Of a stretch of DNA of 64,000 bases, positions 46,257 to 57,059 are shown one piece after another; position 1 is the stretch's first letter, and each line of letters starts with the position of its first letter. Source of the stretch: Loripinus fragilis (taxonomy: Eukaryota; Mollusca; Bivalvia; Lucinida; Lucinidae); contig OZ026520.1 in the NCBI GenBank assembly GCA_964019695.1, positions 95,953,824 through 96,017,823 on the forward strand, written 5' to 3'. Made by a program: the position numbers and the translations under genes. The notes under the pieces are model-generated. The model searched no databases. It was not told where the DNA came from and saw only the letters and a program-made list of their open reading frames with translations.

Positions 46257-47952
46257 ATAATCATATCATCATATCATAATCGGATTTTTGATTAACGTGC
46301 AGGTGCAGGGGCATCATCCACATCAGTGGGCCCCTTTCCAGGTAACTGGCTAGCTGCACGCATAGCAGATCTCACACCTGATCTCCAGATGCTCCTTTCT
46401 TGAGGGTCAACTGTGGTGAGCTTCCACTCACGGCAGTCTTTCTCTGTCAGTTTCTTCCATGTTAGCTTGGGCCTCCCTGCCCCCCGCTTGCCGTCAATCT
46501 GCATATCATATGCTGTTCTGATTGCACCACTGGAACGCGCCACATGCCCAAACCAGCGAAGCCTTCTCTCTCTCAAAATGAGGTCGAGGTCCTCAAGCTG
46601 AAGCTTTGCCAGTAGCTCGCTTGACCTTACCCTGGCCACATCCTCTGGCTTGATACTGCAGATCTGTCTGATCATGGCCCTATCATTGCGTTGCAAGCGC
46701 TGCAGGTTTGTCTTGGTAAGTGGCCAAGTTTCACTGGCATGGAGCATGGCGCTCCGCACGCAAGAGCTGTACACATGGCCACGGGTCTTGTAAGAGAGGT
46801 GGCGGGATGTGAGAACTGGTAGTAGCTCCCTGAACTTCTTCCAGGCAGTTTTCACATGAGTAGTGACCGCCATTTCACAGCCTCCACCAGCAGAAAGCAT
46901 GTCACCTAGGTAGCAGAAGGAAGCTACCACCTCAAGCTTATCAGTTCCAACCTGGACTTCACTCTGTGGTCTGCCGTCAATAGGGCGAGCATTTCCCATG
47001 CACCGTGCACACCTATAATCAGGATTTGGTGTCAGTCTTTGTAGCCCACTGCATTTCTTATGCACCCAAAGTTTGCAGCCATTGCAGTAGATGCTGTTGT
47101 TGCCTACTCCTGTACGACAGACAGCGCATGGGTATTCGCCTGAACTCTGCAAGAGGTCCAGGCCTGTACCACAGATCATGACTTTTGTCTTTCCTGCATT
47201 CACCCTCAATCCCTTCTTCTCCATGGCTTCTTTCCATATCAAGAGCCTCCTGACACATTCCTCTAGGGAGTCAGCAATGATGACAAGATCATCTGCATAT
47301 AGGTCCTCCCAGGGAACACCAGCCCGAAACTCACGTGACAAGGCCTCCAGCACAATGATGAAGAGCAAGGGACTGAGTACGGATCCCTGATGGACCCCGA
47401 CCTTCACCTCAAACTCTTTGCTGAAACCCTCGCCAACACGAACCCGGCTTCGTGCATTAGCGTACATTCCCTGGACTAAACGAACAATCCATTCCTCAAC
47501 GCCTAGCTTTCTCAGGGCCCACCAGATAAACTTCCGAGGGACACGGTCAAATGCTTTCTCTAGGTCCACGAAGGCCATATAAAGCCTCTTGTTCACTGCT
47601 AAGTATTTCTCCTGCAGCTGCCGGACCACAAAGATTGCATCTGTAGTGCCTCTTCCCGGGACAAAGCCAAACTGGGAGTCGTCAATAGACACCACCTGTC
47701 TTATGAGACCATCGACAATCCTCTCTAGGATCTTCATGGCCTGCTCAGTCAGCTTGAGGCCTCGATAGTTGCCTCTATCCAAAGCATCACCCTTGCCCTT
47801 GTAAAGGCAGACAATGAAACTTTCCTCCCAGTCAGTTGGGACCTTGCCATCACGGATAATCGCAGTAGCAAGATCTCGGAACATGGTGGCCCCTGTATCA
47901 CCTGCTGCCTTGATCATCTCCACCACTATGCCTGATGGACCTGCAGCTTTAA
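46257..47952 (-). mobile_element. 5'-truncated LINE inserted in the palindrome arm
   Basis: On the minus strand the element runs from a truncated 5' end inside the RT to a 3' tail of degenerate ATGAT/ATATG repeats (46257-46285). There is no endonuclease domain. Both edges fall exactly where the palindrome's two arms diverge, so the insertion boundaries are defined by comparison with the right arm. Confidence 0.82.
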
Positions 47953-47974
47953 ACCCCCTCATATTTTTCTGCAC
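46292..47974 (-). CDS. LINE (non-LTR retrotransposon) reverse transcriptase, C-terminal part
   Basis: 560 codons open on the minus strand. The N-terminal Met is only the first in frame: the protein begins in the RT fingers (AAGPSGIVVEMIKAAG), and the first codons come from the flanking palindrome. Visible RT blocks are YKGKGDALDRGNYRGLKL, DSQFGFVPGRGTTDAIF, MAFVDLEKAFDRVPR, GVHQGSVLSPLLF and the catalytic YADDL at about residue 225. A Cys-His cluster (CAVCRTGVGNNSIYCNGC, then WVHKKC, ending CARC) at about 282-325 resembles a PHD or RING-like zinc finger inside the RT's C-terminal part. The conserved RRLRWFGHVAR block is near 475. All catalytic residues are present; the upstream endonuclease is missing, so it is probably not autonomous. 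The domain order resembles RTE/Jockey-related elements common in marine invertebrates. Confidence 0.9.
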   Translation of the reverse strand: MQKNMRGFKAAGPSGIVVEMIKAAGDTGATMFRDLATAIIRDGKVPTDWEESFIVCLYKGKGDALDRGNYRGLKLTEQAMKILERIVDGLIRQVVSIDDSQFGFVPGRGTTDAIFVVRQLQEKYLAVNKRLYMAFVDLEKAFDRVPRKFIWWALRKLGVEEWIVRLVQGMYANARSRVRVGEGFSKEFEVKVGVHQGSVLSPLLFIIVLEALSREFRAGVPWEDLYADDLVIIADSLEECVRRLLIWKEAMEKKGLRVNAGKTKVMICGTGLDLLQSSGEYPCAVCRTGVGNNSIYCNGCKLWVHKKCSGLQRLTPNPDYRCARCMGNARPIDGRPQSEVQVGTDKLEVVASFCYLGDMLSAGGGCEMAVTTHVKTAWKKFRELLPVLTSRHLSYKTRGHVYSSCVRSAMLHASETWPLTKTNLQRLQRNDRAMIRQICSIKPEDVARVRSSELLAKLQLEDLDLILRERRLRWFGHVARSSGAIRTAYDMQIDGKRGAGRPKLTWKKLTEKDCREWKLTTVDPQERSIWRSGVRSAMRAASQLPGKGPTDVDDAPAPAR

Positions 47975-48319
47975 AAAATTGTTTAAAAGTTAGTCCTGGG
48001 TTTGCTGCAGTTTTCCAGATAACTTCGACCAACTGAAGTGTGTATACAATCGCGGAGAATTTTCCGTTTTTTTCTTCAGTTGGTCGAGGTAATCTGGGAA
48101 ACTACAGCAAATCGAGGAGAAACCTTGACACAGTCTTGTGCAGAAAAATATGAGGGTTTTTATTGCACTTTACCGCATGAAATTTGACTTAGTATTACGA
48201 AAGTTATTAATGATTTGACTGGTTCAGGAAATCTGTGAACCCAAACATGCTGACCATGTGATTGGCCACCTTATGGTGGTACATTGCTCCCAATTTTGAA
48301 ATTTCTTGGCAGAACACTG

Positions 48320-48476
48320 AGGCAGGTGACCTTGCAACTTGGTATGTAGCATAAGGGATGTGCGACCTAATAGGTTTGTTCAAATGATGAACCTAAGATG
48401 ACCTTTACCTACTTAACGTCAAGGTCAAATTTGCTTCCTAATGCATTTAAATGGGAAATTTTTTGAAATGTTGATT
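48320..48476 (+). mobile_element. TTAGCTCACC-family element B, right part
   Basis: It resumes the core unit with GGTGACCTTGCAACTTGG and TCAAGGTCAAATTTGCTTCC. It breaks again at GAAATGTTGATTTTTAG, where element C begins. The T-run before GAATACTG is used as an insertion site twice in this region. Confidence 0.75.
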
Positions 48477-48815
48477 TTTAGCTCACCTGAGCTGAAGGCT
48501 CATTGATGAGCTATTAGTATACCAGTGACTCCCGCGTCCGTCCATTGGTCTGTCGTACGTCAACATTTTCAAACATCTTCTCCTGAAACTACTGGGCAAA
48601 CTGAACTCATATTTCATATGGAGACTCCTTAGGATGGGGGAAGGAAAGTTTGTTCAAATGGTCTCCGTCACATGACCAAGATGGCCGCCACACCCATATA
48701 TGGTAAAAACCCTTCAAAAATCTTTTTCTCCAGAACCAGAAGGCAGATGACCTTGGACTTGGTATGTAGCATTGGGGTTGTGGGGCCTACCAAGTTTGTT
48801 CAAATGATGATGTTA
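48477..48815 (+). mobile_element. TTAGCTCACCTGAG-family element C, left part (remainder 50337-51707)
   Basis: Starts AGCTCACCTGAGCTGAAGGC, TAGTATACCAGTGACTCC and CGCGTCCGTCC. It is interrupted after TTTGTTCAAATGATGAT by a LINE fragment and resumes at GATGATCCTAGGTTGACC, giving a short target duplication (GATGAT). Confidence 0.8.
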
Positions 48816-49054
48816 CTCCAATCTTCAAAAAAGGAGATCGACACCTGGCCAAAAATTATAGACCAGTATCTTTAACTTCAGTGTCATGCAAAATAATGGA
48901 ACATATTATTTGTAGCCATATGCTTAAACATTTTGATAAACATAACATTTTGACATCATTAAATCATGGATTTAGATCAGGTTATTCCACTGTGGACCAC
49001 AGAAACTCAATTGCTAGTTACTATGCAGGACCTACTACAAGCCAACGACAGAAG

Positions 49055-49367
49055 TTTGTTTTGTTGCTTTACGTCCCAAGTCAACAGCTATGGTCATTGC
49101 GGGACGGTCAGTTCACCTAACAACACTTTTACCTGGGCAGACTTGAACAAGCGGTTAACCAGTAATTCGTGCACATACTTTCGCTTGTAACTGACAACAA
49201 CCCTTCTTGAATGAATCAGCGGAAGGGAGGAGAACGACCGTAGAAATCTTTTCATGATCAATCTCCACGAAAGTATGGGACCGGACCGGGATCGAACTCG
49301 CGACCCATGGATCTGCAGTCAGACACACATCTGTAGCCAGACACATTACCGAATGCGCTACGCGGCC
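49055..49367 (-). mobile_element. tRNA-derived SINE inserted in the LINE fragment
   Basis: Same family and orientation as 10136-10460: tail GTTTGTTTTGTTGCTTTACG on the left, box B complement GGGATCGAACTCGCGACC and box A complement on the right. The interrupted LINE frame resumes directly after it (ATGGACTTTGCAATTTTAG). The target duplication is very short (about CAGA). Confidence 0.9.
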
Positions 49368-50032
49368 AGATGGACTTTGCAATTTTAGATTTTTCAAAGG
49401 CGTTCGATACAGATCCGCATGACAGATTACTTCAAAAACTGGAAGCTTATTGCATACGGGGAAATATTCATAAGTGATTATCTTCATTCCTCAAAGATAG
49501 ACAGATCAATGTAGTAGTAGAAGGGGAACATTCAGATTCAGCATATGTAGAATCCGGGGTGCCACAAGGGACTGACCTCTGATGTTTTTGTGTCACATTA
49601 ACGATTTACCAGACTGTGTCAAATCACAAATATTACTAAAAAGGCAAATTCATCACTTGGATTCTTAAGACGTAACCTGAAATACTGTTCTGAGGATTGT
49701 AAGAGACTTGCATATATAGCCTTAGTTAGATCAATACTCGAATATGGTGCTGTTGTTTGGGATCCGTATCAAAGTCGAGACATTATAGCCGTTGAAAAAG
49801 TACAAAGACAAGCAGCAAGGTTTATTAAAAATTGATTATAAATCAAGATTTGAAGGATGCGTCACATCAATGTTAGAAGACCTTAAGTTACCAGTTTTAC
49901 AACAACGGCACCTAGAAACAAGACTGGTTATGTTATACAAAGTTGTGCGGAATATGGTACCAGCAGTCAATGCTGACGAGTTCCTCATTCCCATTAGGAA
50001 TAAGAGAAATATAAAACCACGTGTACAATCTG

Positions 50033-50073
50033 ACTTGATTGTATCGATTCCTGATCTTTGCACCATCACTTAC
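50033..50073 (+). repeat. 40-bp fragment of the interspersed repeat inside the LINE
   Basis: CTTGATTGTATCGATTCCTG, then TTTGCACC and CACTTACTT, equals the terminal 40 bp of the repeat at 12842-13137 and has replaced or entered the LINE coding sequence. The frame stays open across it, so it adds about 14 foreign residues. Confidence 0.75.
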
Positions 50074-50336
50074 TTCCATACTACAAATATTGTGGAAAAA
50101 TTCTCAACTATTCATTCAGAGTGCTCAAAATACCGGATTCTCACACAGAACAATATAGAAACTCATTCATTATTAGAACTGTAAGCGAGTGGAACCAACT
50201 GGAAGAGAGTCACATCCGCGCAGAGACAGTTAACAGCTTCAGAGAAGCTGTCCATAAGTGCTACTAACTTTTATAGCGCACACGCTGCGGTGGTAGATAC
50301 CAGAATTGGATTCTACCGCTAAACAGATACAGATAC

Positions 50337-51707
50337 AGATGATCCTAGGTTGACCTTGACCTACTTAACGTCAAGGTCAAATTTTCTTCCTAATGCATTT
50401 AAATGGGAAAATTTCTGAAAAGGTGATTTTTTTTTAAAACTGTGGAAGCTTTAGTCATTGTTCTCACTTGAAATGTTTAACCTAATGAGACAATGGCTAT
50501 AAATAAGTTCAAAAGGTCAAGGTTGACTTTTGACCTTTCAGCTTAGGTTGCTCATATTGGAGTCCCATCAACACATTAAAACATAGTTTTCTCACAAATC
50601 CTTGGACCAACTGAACTCAAATTTCATGTGAAGACTCCTTATGATAAGTTAGCCAAAATTTATGCAAAATATTTTGGTCACATTTCCAAGATGGCCGCCA
50701 CGCTCATATTTGGTAAAACCATTTAACAATTTTCTTCTCCAGAAACAGAAGGCCGATGCCTTTGGGACTTGGTATGTAGCATTGGAGTTGTGGGGCCAAC
50801 CAAGTTTGATGAAATGATGAACCTTAGTTGACCTTGACCTACTTAACGTCAAGGTCAAATTTGCTTCCAAATCCATTTAAATGGGATTTTTTTTGAAAAT
50901 TTCATTTTTTGAAAACTGTTGAGGCCAAAGTCATTATTCTCACTTGATATGCTAAACCAAATGAGACAATGGCTATAAATACTTGGTTCAAGGTCAAGGT
51001 TGACCTTTAACTTTTCAGCCAATGTCGCTCATATTAGAGTCCCATCAACACATTATAACATAGTTTCCTCAGAAACCACAAGGCCATTTGAACTCAAATT
51101 TCATATGAAGACTCCTTATGATAGGTTAGCCAAAATACCAATTGTTCTGGTCACATGTCCAAGATGGCCACCACGCCCATATATGGTAAAAACCCTTTAA
51201 ATATCTTCTTCTCTGGAACCAAAAGGCCAATGGCCTTGGGACTTAATATGTAGCATTGGGGATGTGGGCCCTACCAGATTGCACAAATTATGAATCTAGG
51301 TTGACATTGACCTACTTTATGGCAAGGTCAAATTTGATTCCTAATGCATTTATTTGGGAAAAATCTTGAAATGTTCATTTTTCTATAACTGTTGAGTCCG
51401 AAATCATAATAATTGCAAGAAATGACAAGGGTTTTATATAAGTACCAAATGTCAAGCTGACCTGTGACCTTTTATCCAAGGCCACTCATTTAGACTGTCA
51501 CATACCTATCTAAACATCTTTTCCTCAGAAAACACTGGGCTGTTTGATGGAGTATTCATTAGATTGTTTTGGTCACTTGACCAAAATGGCCGCAACCCCC
51601 ATAAAACAAAATATGTTTCATTATAAGCCGTAGTTGATCTTGACCTATATTTACATTATAAAGGAGATCAGGTGAGCGCTTCAGGACCCTCAGGCCCTCT
51701 AGTTTGA
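50337..51707 (+). mobile_element. TTAGCTCACCTGAG-family element C, right part
   Basis: Continues with three core units of about 470 bp (CTCAAATTTCATGTGAAGAC near 50613; CTCAAATTTCATATGAAGAC near 51092). It ends CAGGACCCTCAGGCCCTCTAG, a slightly altered form of the stem-loop plus CTAG seen at 8520. Confidence 0.82.
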
Positions 51708-51780
51708 ATACTGTTAAAGCCAAAGTGATATGTTAAATATGATGAGACAATGGCTATAAAAAAGTTTCAAATCTCATGTG

Positions 51781-52126
51781 GCGACTCATATACATTATTT
51801 CTCCTAATGATATGATGCATTGACAATGGCAGCAGATGCCCTGAGGCCATACCTAACATCCTTTCCTTAATATGTGGCTTATATTTTGGAAACTGTTCAC
51901 TTCTAAGCCTGTTGTCAGTTACTGCCACCTGTCTTAATTTCTACAACTTACAATTATTGCACCCTTAAACTCGGGCGAGCAATATCAAGCTTTGGAGACA
52001 GTGCACATTAAAACCGAAGAATTAATGGAGGTCAACTGGAAGATACATATGCCTACTAAAAGTAGAGAGTTCCAAGTTTATTGTACATTACAATTATTCT
52101 TATTGACAAACCTTCTGATTTATACC
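51781..52126. other. No feature recognised
   Basis: AT-rich intron sequence between the outermost nested element and a SINE. Confidence 0.4.
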
Positions 52127-52443
52127 GGGCCACGTAGCACAGTCGGTAGCGTGTCTGGCAACAGATGTGTGTCTGACTGCAGATCCAGGGGTGCGAGTTC
52201 GATCACGGCCCGGTCCCATACTTTGGTGGAGATTTATCATGAAATAATTTCTGCTATCATTCTCCTCCCTTCCACTGAATCATTCAAGAAGGGTTGATGT
52301 CAGTTTCAAGAGAAAATATGTGCACAAAGTACTGGTTAACTGCTTGTTTAAGCTTGCCCAGGAAAAAGTGTGGTTAGGTGAACTGACAATCCCGCCATGA
52401 CCATAGCTGTTGACTTGGGACATAAAGCAACAAAACAAACAAA
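52127..52443 (+). mobile_element. tRNA-derived SINE, + strand copy
   Basis: The head GGCCACGTAGCACAGTCGGT and the box B GTGCGAGTTCGATC are readable, the body has TTCATTCAAGAAGGGTTG, and the tail is CAACAAAACAAACAAA. About 85-90% like the other copies by eye. I see no clear target duplication. Confidence 0.9.
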
Positions 52444-53080
52444 GGTCGCCATCTTGAAAACTAACCCAAATTTGATGACATTATCTATGCCTTTATGAGG
52501 TCATCGTCTTCAAATTTTCTTGATTTGAAAAAAACTTGTTACATTTCTCTTTACAATGGTATATAACATTAAGTTATTGTGTTAGTGGGTATTTATTTAT
52601 TCAATCTCAAAACAGTATCAGATATTATGGATCACCCTGTATGATCAGGAAATGCCAAAATCAGAGACTGTGGTTCATCCTTGGAACCGTGAGGTAAAGA
52701 CACAAAACACAGACAGCTTTAACACAATTAAACTAGATCAACCAACTCTGAGGCCCCCAGGGGGATCTGTGCTCCCTTGATCCCTGAAAATAATGCATTC
52801 ATATCCCCCAATCCCCTAAAAGAAAATTCCTCAGCTCCCTGAAAGTATTTTTCCTTTGCTCCCCAAATCCTTAAAATTAATTCAGATTCTCGCCAAAATC
52901 CCCAAAAATATAAGCAAATTCTCCCTAAAATGTATTTTTCTTTCCATAGGATTAAATTCGAATGCTAAAAACTTTGAAGCTATACACCAGCGGATGTCTT
53001 AATTAATATTCACCTAATATTTTATGTTATACATGTAAAGATAGGGCTTAGCCACGGAATACACAATTTATAATTATTAG
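52444..53080. other. No gene; repeat fragment and C-rich tract
   Basis: TGTATGATCAGGAAATGCC at 52638 begins a fragment of the repeat also at 61997-62140. From about 52750 to 52920 degenerate (TCCCC/AAAATCCC) units give a C-rich tract. Confidence 0.45.
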
Positions 53081-56000
53081 CTCACCAGAGCCGAAGGCTC
53101 AGGGTGAGCTTATAGTATAGGACTGGAGCTGGCATCCGTCTGTGCGTCAACACTTTCAAACATTAATATCTCTGAGACCAGCTGGCCAATCGTAATCAAA
53201 TTTCATCAGAAGCATCATTGGGGTGGGGGATTAGCTGTATTAGGTTTTGGGCCAGATCGGTTAGAACTTTGGTTTCCATGGCAACAGACAGCTCCCATAG
53301 GGTTATAATGGGGAAACCTTGTGACCACTCTAGCTCCTTCATCTTTAGCTCACCAGAGCCGAAGGCTCAGGGTGAGCTCATAGTATGGGACTCAAGCCGG
53401 CGTCCGTGCGTGCGTCCGTCCGTCCGTCTGTGCGTCCGTCCACACTTTCAAACATGAAAATCTCTGAAACCAGCTGGCCAATCATAATCAAATTTTATCA
53501 GAAACATCGTTGGGGTGGGGTATTGATTGCATTAAGTTTTGGGTAAGATCGGATCAGAACTCTGGTTTCCATGGCAACAGATAGCTCCCATAGGGTTATA
53601 ATGGGGAAAATCTTGTGACCACTCTAGCTCCTTCATTTTTGATTTGTTCTTCTTTATTCTTGCAGGTAACAAGGACAATCATAAAATATCGAATGGGTTC
53701 GAAATTCGGCAGGATCCGACCAGGGACTTATGAGTTAGCTGCCCTTGAGCATCTGGAAAAATCCCCATAGACTTATAATTGGAGAAATGTTGTGACCACT
53801 CTAGTACGTTCATTCTTGGATGGATCTTCTTCATTCTTACAGATAACAAGACCAACCATAAAAGCTCGGATGAGTTTGAATTTCCGCAAGATTCCATCAC
53901 TGACTTCGGAGTTAGCTGCCCTTGAGCGTCCGAAAAATTAATGACTTATGTTGTGACCACTCTAGCTCCTTCATCTTTGATTGGATCTTCTTCATTCTTG
54001 CAGGCAACAAGTAAACCCGTTCGAAATTCAGCAGGATCTGACCAGGGACTTATGAGTTACCTGCCCTTGAGTGTTTGAAAAAATCCCCATAGACTTATAA
54101 TGGGAGAAATGTTGTGACCACTCTAGTGCTTTTAATTTTGAATGGATCTTCCTCATTCTTGCATACTATAAGGACAACTATTAAAAGCTTGGATGAGTTT
54201 GAATTTTGGCAAGATTCCATCACTGACTTCGGAGTTAGCTGCCCTTGAGCGTCAGAAAAATTAATGAATAATTTGTGACCACTCTAGCTCCTTCATTTTG
54301 ATTGGATCTTCTTCATTCTTACAGACAATAAGTTAACCCATGATATCTCGAATGGGTTCGAAATTCAGCAGGATCCGACCAGGGACTTATGAGTTAGCTG
54401 CCCTTGAGCATTTGGAAAAATCCCCATAGACTTATAATGGGAGAAATGTTGTGACCACTCTAGTGCTTTCAATTTTGAATGGATCTTCTTCATTCTTGCA
54501 GACAATAAGAACAACTATTAAAGCTTGGATGAGTTTGAATTTCATCAAGATCCCATCTCCTATTAAAAATTGATGGATAATGTTGTGACCGCTCTAGCGT
54601 CTACATTTTTGATTCGATCTTCTTTATTCTCTCATCTAACAAGGACACTCATAAAAGATTGGATGAGTTTGAAATTCTGCAGGATCAGACCAAGGACTTA
54701 TGAGTTAGCTGCCTTGAGCAACTGGAAAAATCCCCATAGACTAATAATGGGAGAAACGTTGTGACCACTCTAGTGCTTTCAAATTTGAATGGATCTTCTT
54801 TATTCTTGCAGATAAGAAGGACAACTATAAAAGCTTGAATGAGTTTGAATTTCGCCAAGATCCCTTCACCTATTATTGAGTTAGCACTCCTTGATCATCT
54901 TAAAAATTGATGGATAATGTTGTGACCACTCTAGCGCCTTCATTTTTAATTGGATCTTCTTTTTTCTTGCTGGTAACCAGGTTAACTATAAAAGCTTAGA
55001 TGGGTTCAAAATTTGGCCAGATCAGACCTGCTACTGAGGAGTTAGCTGCCCTTGAGCGTCTTAAAAAATCCCCATAGACTTATAATGGGAGATCTGTTGT
55101 GACCACTCTAGTGCTTTCATTTTATAATAGATCATATTCATCCTTGCAGATAAGAAGGACAACTATAAAAGCTTGGATGAGTTTGAATTCAGTCAAGATC
55201 CCATCATCTATTATGGAGTTAGCTGCCCTTGAGCATCTTAAAAATTGATTGTTAATGTTGTGACCACTCTAGCGCCTTCATTTTTTATTGGATCTATTTC
55301 ATTATCCCCCGACGAAGTCGGAGGGATATAGTTTTGGCTGCGTCCGTCCGTCTGTCCGTCCGTCCGTCCATTCCGTCCGTCCGTCCGGAACCATATCTCA
55401 GTACCTATTGGTCAGATTTGATTCATTCTTGGTACAAATGATAAGTACCATGGACTCTCAAACATCCAATAAGTTTGGTCAAAATCAACCCCTTAACACT
55501 TGAGTTATTGCCCTTGTTTTAGTATAGGCAATTATAAGGCAAAACCTATATTAGCTTTTTTGTGTGATGATCTTCACATTTTATCAAAGCTATTATATTT
55601 AACAACTTCTCACTATTAGACCATGATTGCCAAGTGCCTGTAGATAACCATGGCAGTGTCAAAGTTTTACCCCACCCCCTTTGACCCCACCTAAGGGGTC
55701 AAAGGTCAAATATTTAAATTTCGCAATAACTAAGGCAATTGTTAATATTTTTTGCTGAAATTTTGCATACAGGCAGAGCAGCAATAGATATGAAACATAT
55801 CAAACGGGATTTCAGTTTGAAGGCCTGGGTCCGAGCCTGTTGGGTGGACTTAGGGGGTGGGGCCGAGGTCAAAATTAAACTTTTTCAGAATATGGTCATG
55901 TTGCATATCAAATTAAAGCTGACGACGCTGGCAGCAACATGGTAGCAAATATTTTGCCCACAGACACACCCTCGACCCAGGGGGTGGGGTCAAAAGGTCA

Positions 56001-57035
56001 AACTATATCTTTTTCTGAAAGTAGTCATGTTGCATATCAAATTAAAGCTGACAACGCTGGCAGCAACATGGTAGCAAATATTTTGCTCACAGACACACCC
56101 TCGACCCAGGGGGCAGGGTCAAAGGTCAAACTATATCTTTTTCTGAAAGTAGTCATGTTGCATATCAAATTAAAGGGAATTGATCACAGAGCACCATGAA
56201 AGCAAATATGCTGTCATTACACACACCAACGACCCCGTGGGGTGAGGTCAAAAGGTCATTTTCTTTTTCTTTTCTAAAAGTGGTCATGTTGCATATCAAA
56301 TGAAAGTGGAAGAAGTGTAGACCTACATGCAAGGTAACACTTTGAATTTACACACACCCTTGACCTCTGGGGTTGGGTTTAAAGGTCAGATATTGAAATT
56401 GTGCAGATGTAAGTATATTTTTTATTAAACTAAGCACTAAAGCATACTTGACAGGTGTTTGTTATGATCTGAATGATACTGAAGGTGAACTAAGACTTAG
56501 ATAAATGGGATTTATGTTTTGTGATTTACATGTTTCTCTCAAATAACCCTTCGTCGGGGGATATAAATTCGTCGAATTTGTCTTGTTCTTATAGGTAGCA
56601 AGGACAACCATAAAAGCTTGGATCCACCAGCTACAGAGTTAGCTGCCCTTGAGCGTCTAAAATATAACTGTATAATGTTGTGACCACTCTAGCGCCTTCA
56701 TTTTTCATTTGATTTGCTTCATCCTTGTAGGTTACCAGGACATACATAAAAGTATGGATGAGTTTGAATTTCGGTCAGATCCCATCATTGACTACGGAGT
56801 TATCTGCCCTTGAGCATCTGAAAACTACACTTTCACCTGGTTTCTTCTGCAATTTTTATTCAGATCTTTTTAATACTTGCAGATAACTAGAACTGGCATG
56901 ATATCTTAAGTTTTTGAATTAATTCCTGGTCACTGTTTCAAGTCCAGAGTTACCTGCCTTTGGGCATCCTAAATTATGGAGTCTCCAAACATTATGCTGG
57001 CTCCATGGTGAGCCATCGTTGCCCATTGGGCTACT
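53081..57035 (+). mobile_element. TTAGCTCACCAGAG-family elements, one nested in the other, with about 165-bp tandem core
   Basis: Two starts of the same kind (AGCTCACCAGAGCCGAAGGC) lie at 53081 and 53345, the second apparently inside the first. Each is followed by CGTCCGTCTGTGCGTC. The core unit has TGTGACCACTCTAG, TTGGATCTTCTTCATTCTTG and GAGTTAGCTGCCCTTGAGC, with unit starts near 53617, 53791, 53955, 54117, 54277, 54453, 54585, 54760, 54925, 55098, 55260 and 56680. It ends GCCCATTGGGCTACTTGTTT. An unrelated element interrupts it at 55301-56582. Confidence 0.82.
55301..56582 (+). mobile_element. Hairpin-first element, ATCCCCCGACG family, uninterrupted copy
   Basis: Starts ATCCCCCGACGAAGTCGGAG and ends TCGGGGGATATAAATTCGTC. 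About 95% like the parts of 5853-8826 that are not nested insertion. It splits a 165-bp core unit between CATT and CTTGT. Confidence 0.85.
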
Positions 57036-57059
57036 TGTTTTGATAAAATGCATGATATT

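Larger units (their letters stand above)
46086..48305. repeat. Large palindrome, left arm split by a LINE
   Basis: The left outer arm (46086-46256) and the right outer arm (48157-48305) are inverted copies: GGCCAATCACATGGTCAGC on the left pairs with GCTGACCATGTGATTGGCC on the right, and GCGGTAAAGTGCA with TGCACTTTACCGC. The inner arms (47953-48038 and 48073-48158) pair through CCTCATATTTTTCTGCACA and ACTTCGACCAACTGAAG. Removing 46257-47952 restores one continuous palindrome with arms of 230-280 bp. Confidence 0.82.
42190..48319. mobile_element. 6.1-kb composite element with hAT-like terminal inverted repeats
   Basis: The left terminus CAGCGTTCTGCCAAAG and the right terminus CTTGGCAGAACACTG are inverted repeats (14 of 16 bases). 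The ends lie in the same repeat, whose uninterrupted relatives read CCAGAAGGCCGATGACC across the join. Short imperfect direct repeats (AGGCCG, AGGCAG) flank it. CAG(T/C)GTT termini are typical of hAT elements, but the expected 8-bp duplication is not clear. No transposase is recognisable; other repeats fill most of the interior. Confidence 0.5.
48816..50336 (+). pseudogene. CR1/Jockey-like LINE reverse transcriptase fragment, decayed
   Basis: Fragments of one RT read in order on the + strand: KIMEHIICSHMLKHFDKHNI and LNHGFRSGYS near 48885-48990; after a SINE insertion FAILDFSKAFDT near 49376-49410; ESGVPQGT near 49551; INDLPD near 49598; then SSLGFLRRNLKYCSEDCKRL near 49655 and a C-terminal block ending near 50267. 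The part that should hold the catalytic F/YADD box is missing between about 49620 and 49640, and there are frameshifts and stops. It ends in an (ACAGAT)n tail, typical of CR1-like 3' ends. The target duplication is GATGAT. An insert of about 40 bp from another repeat sits at 50033-50073. Confidence 0.87.
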
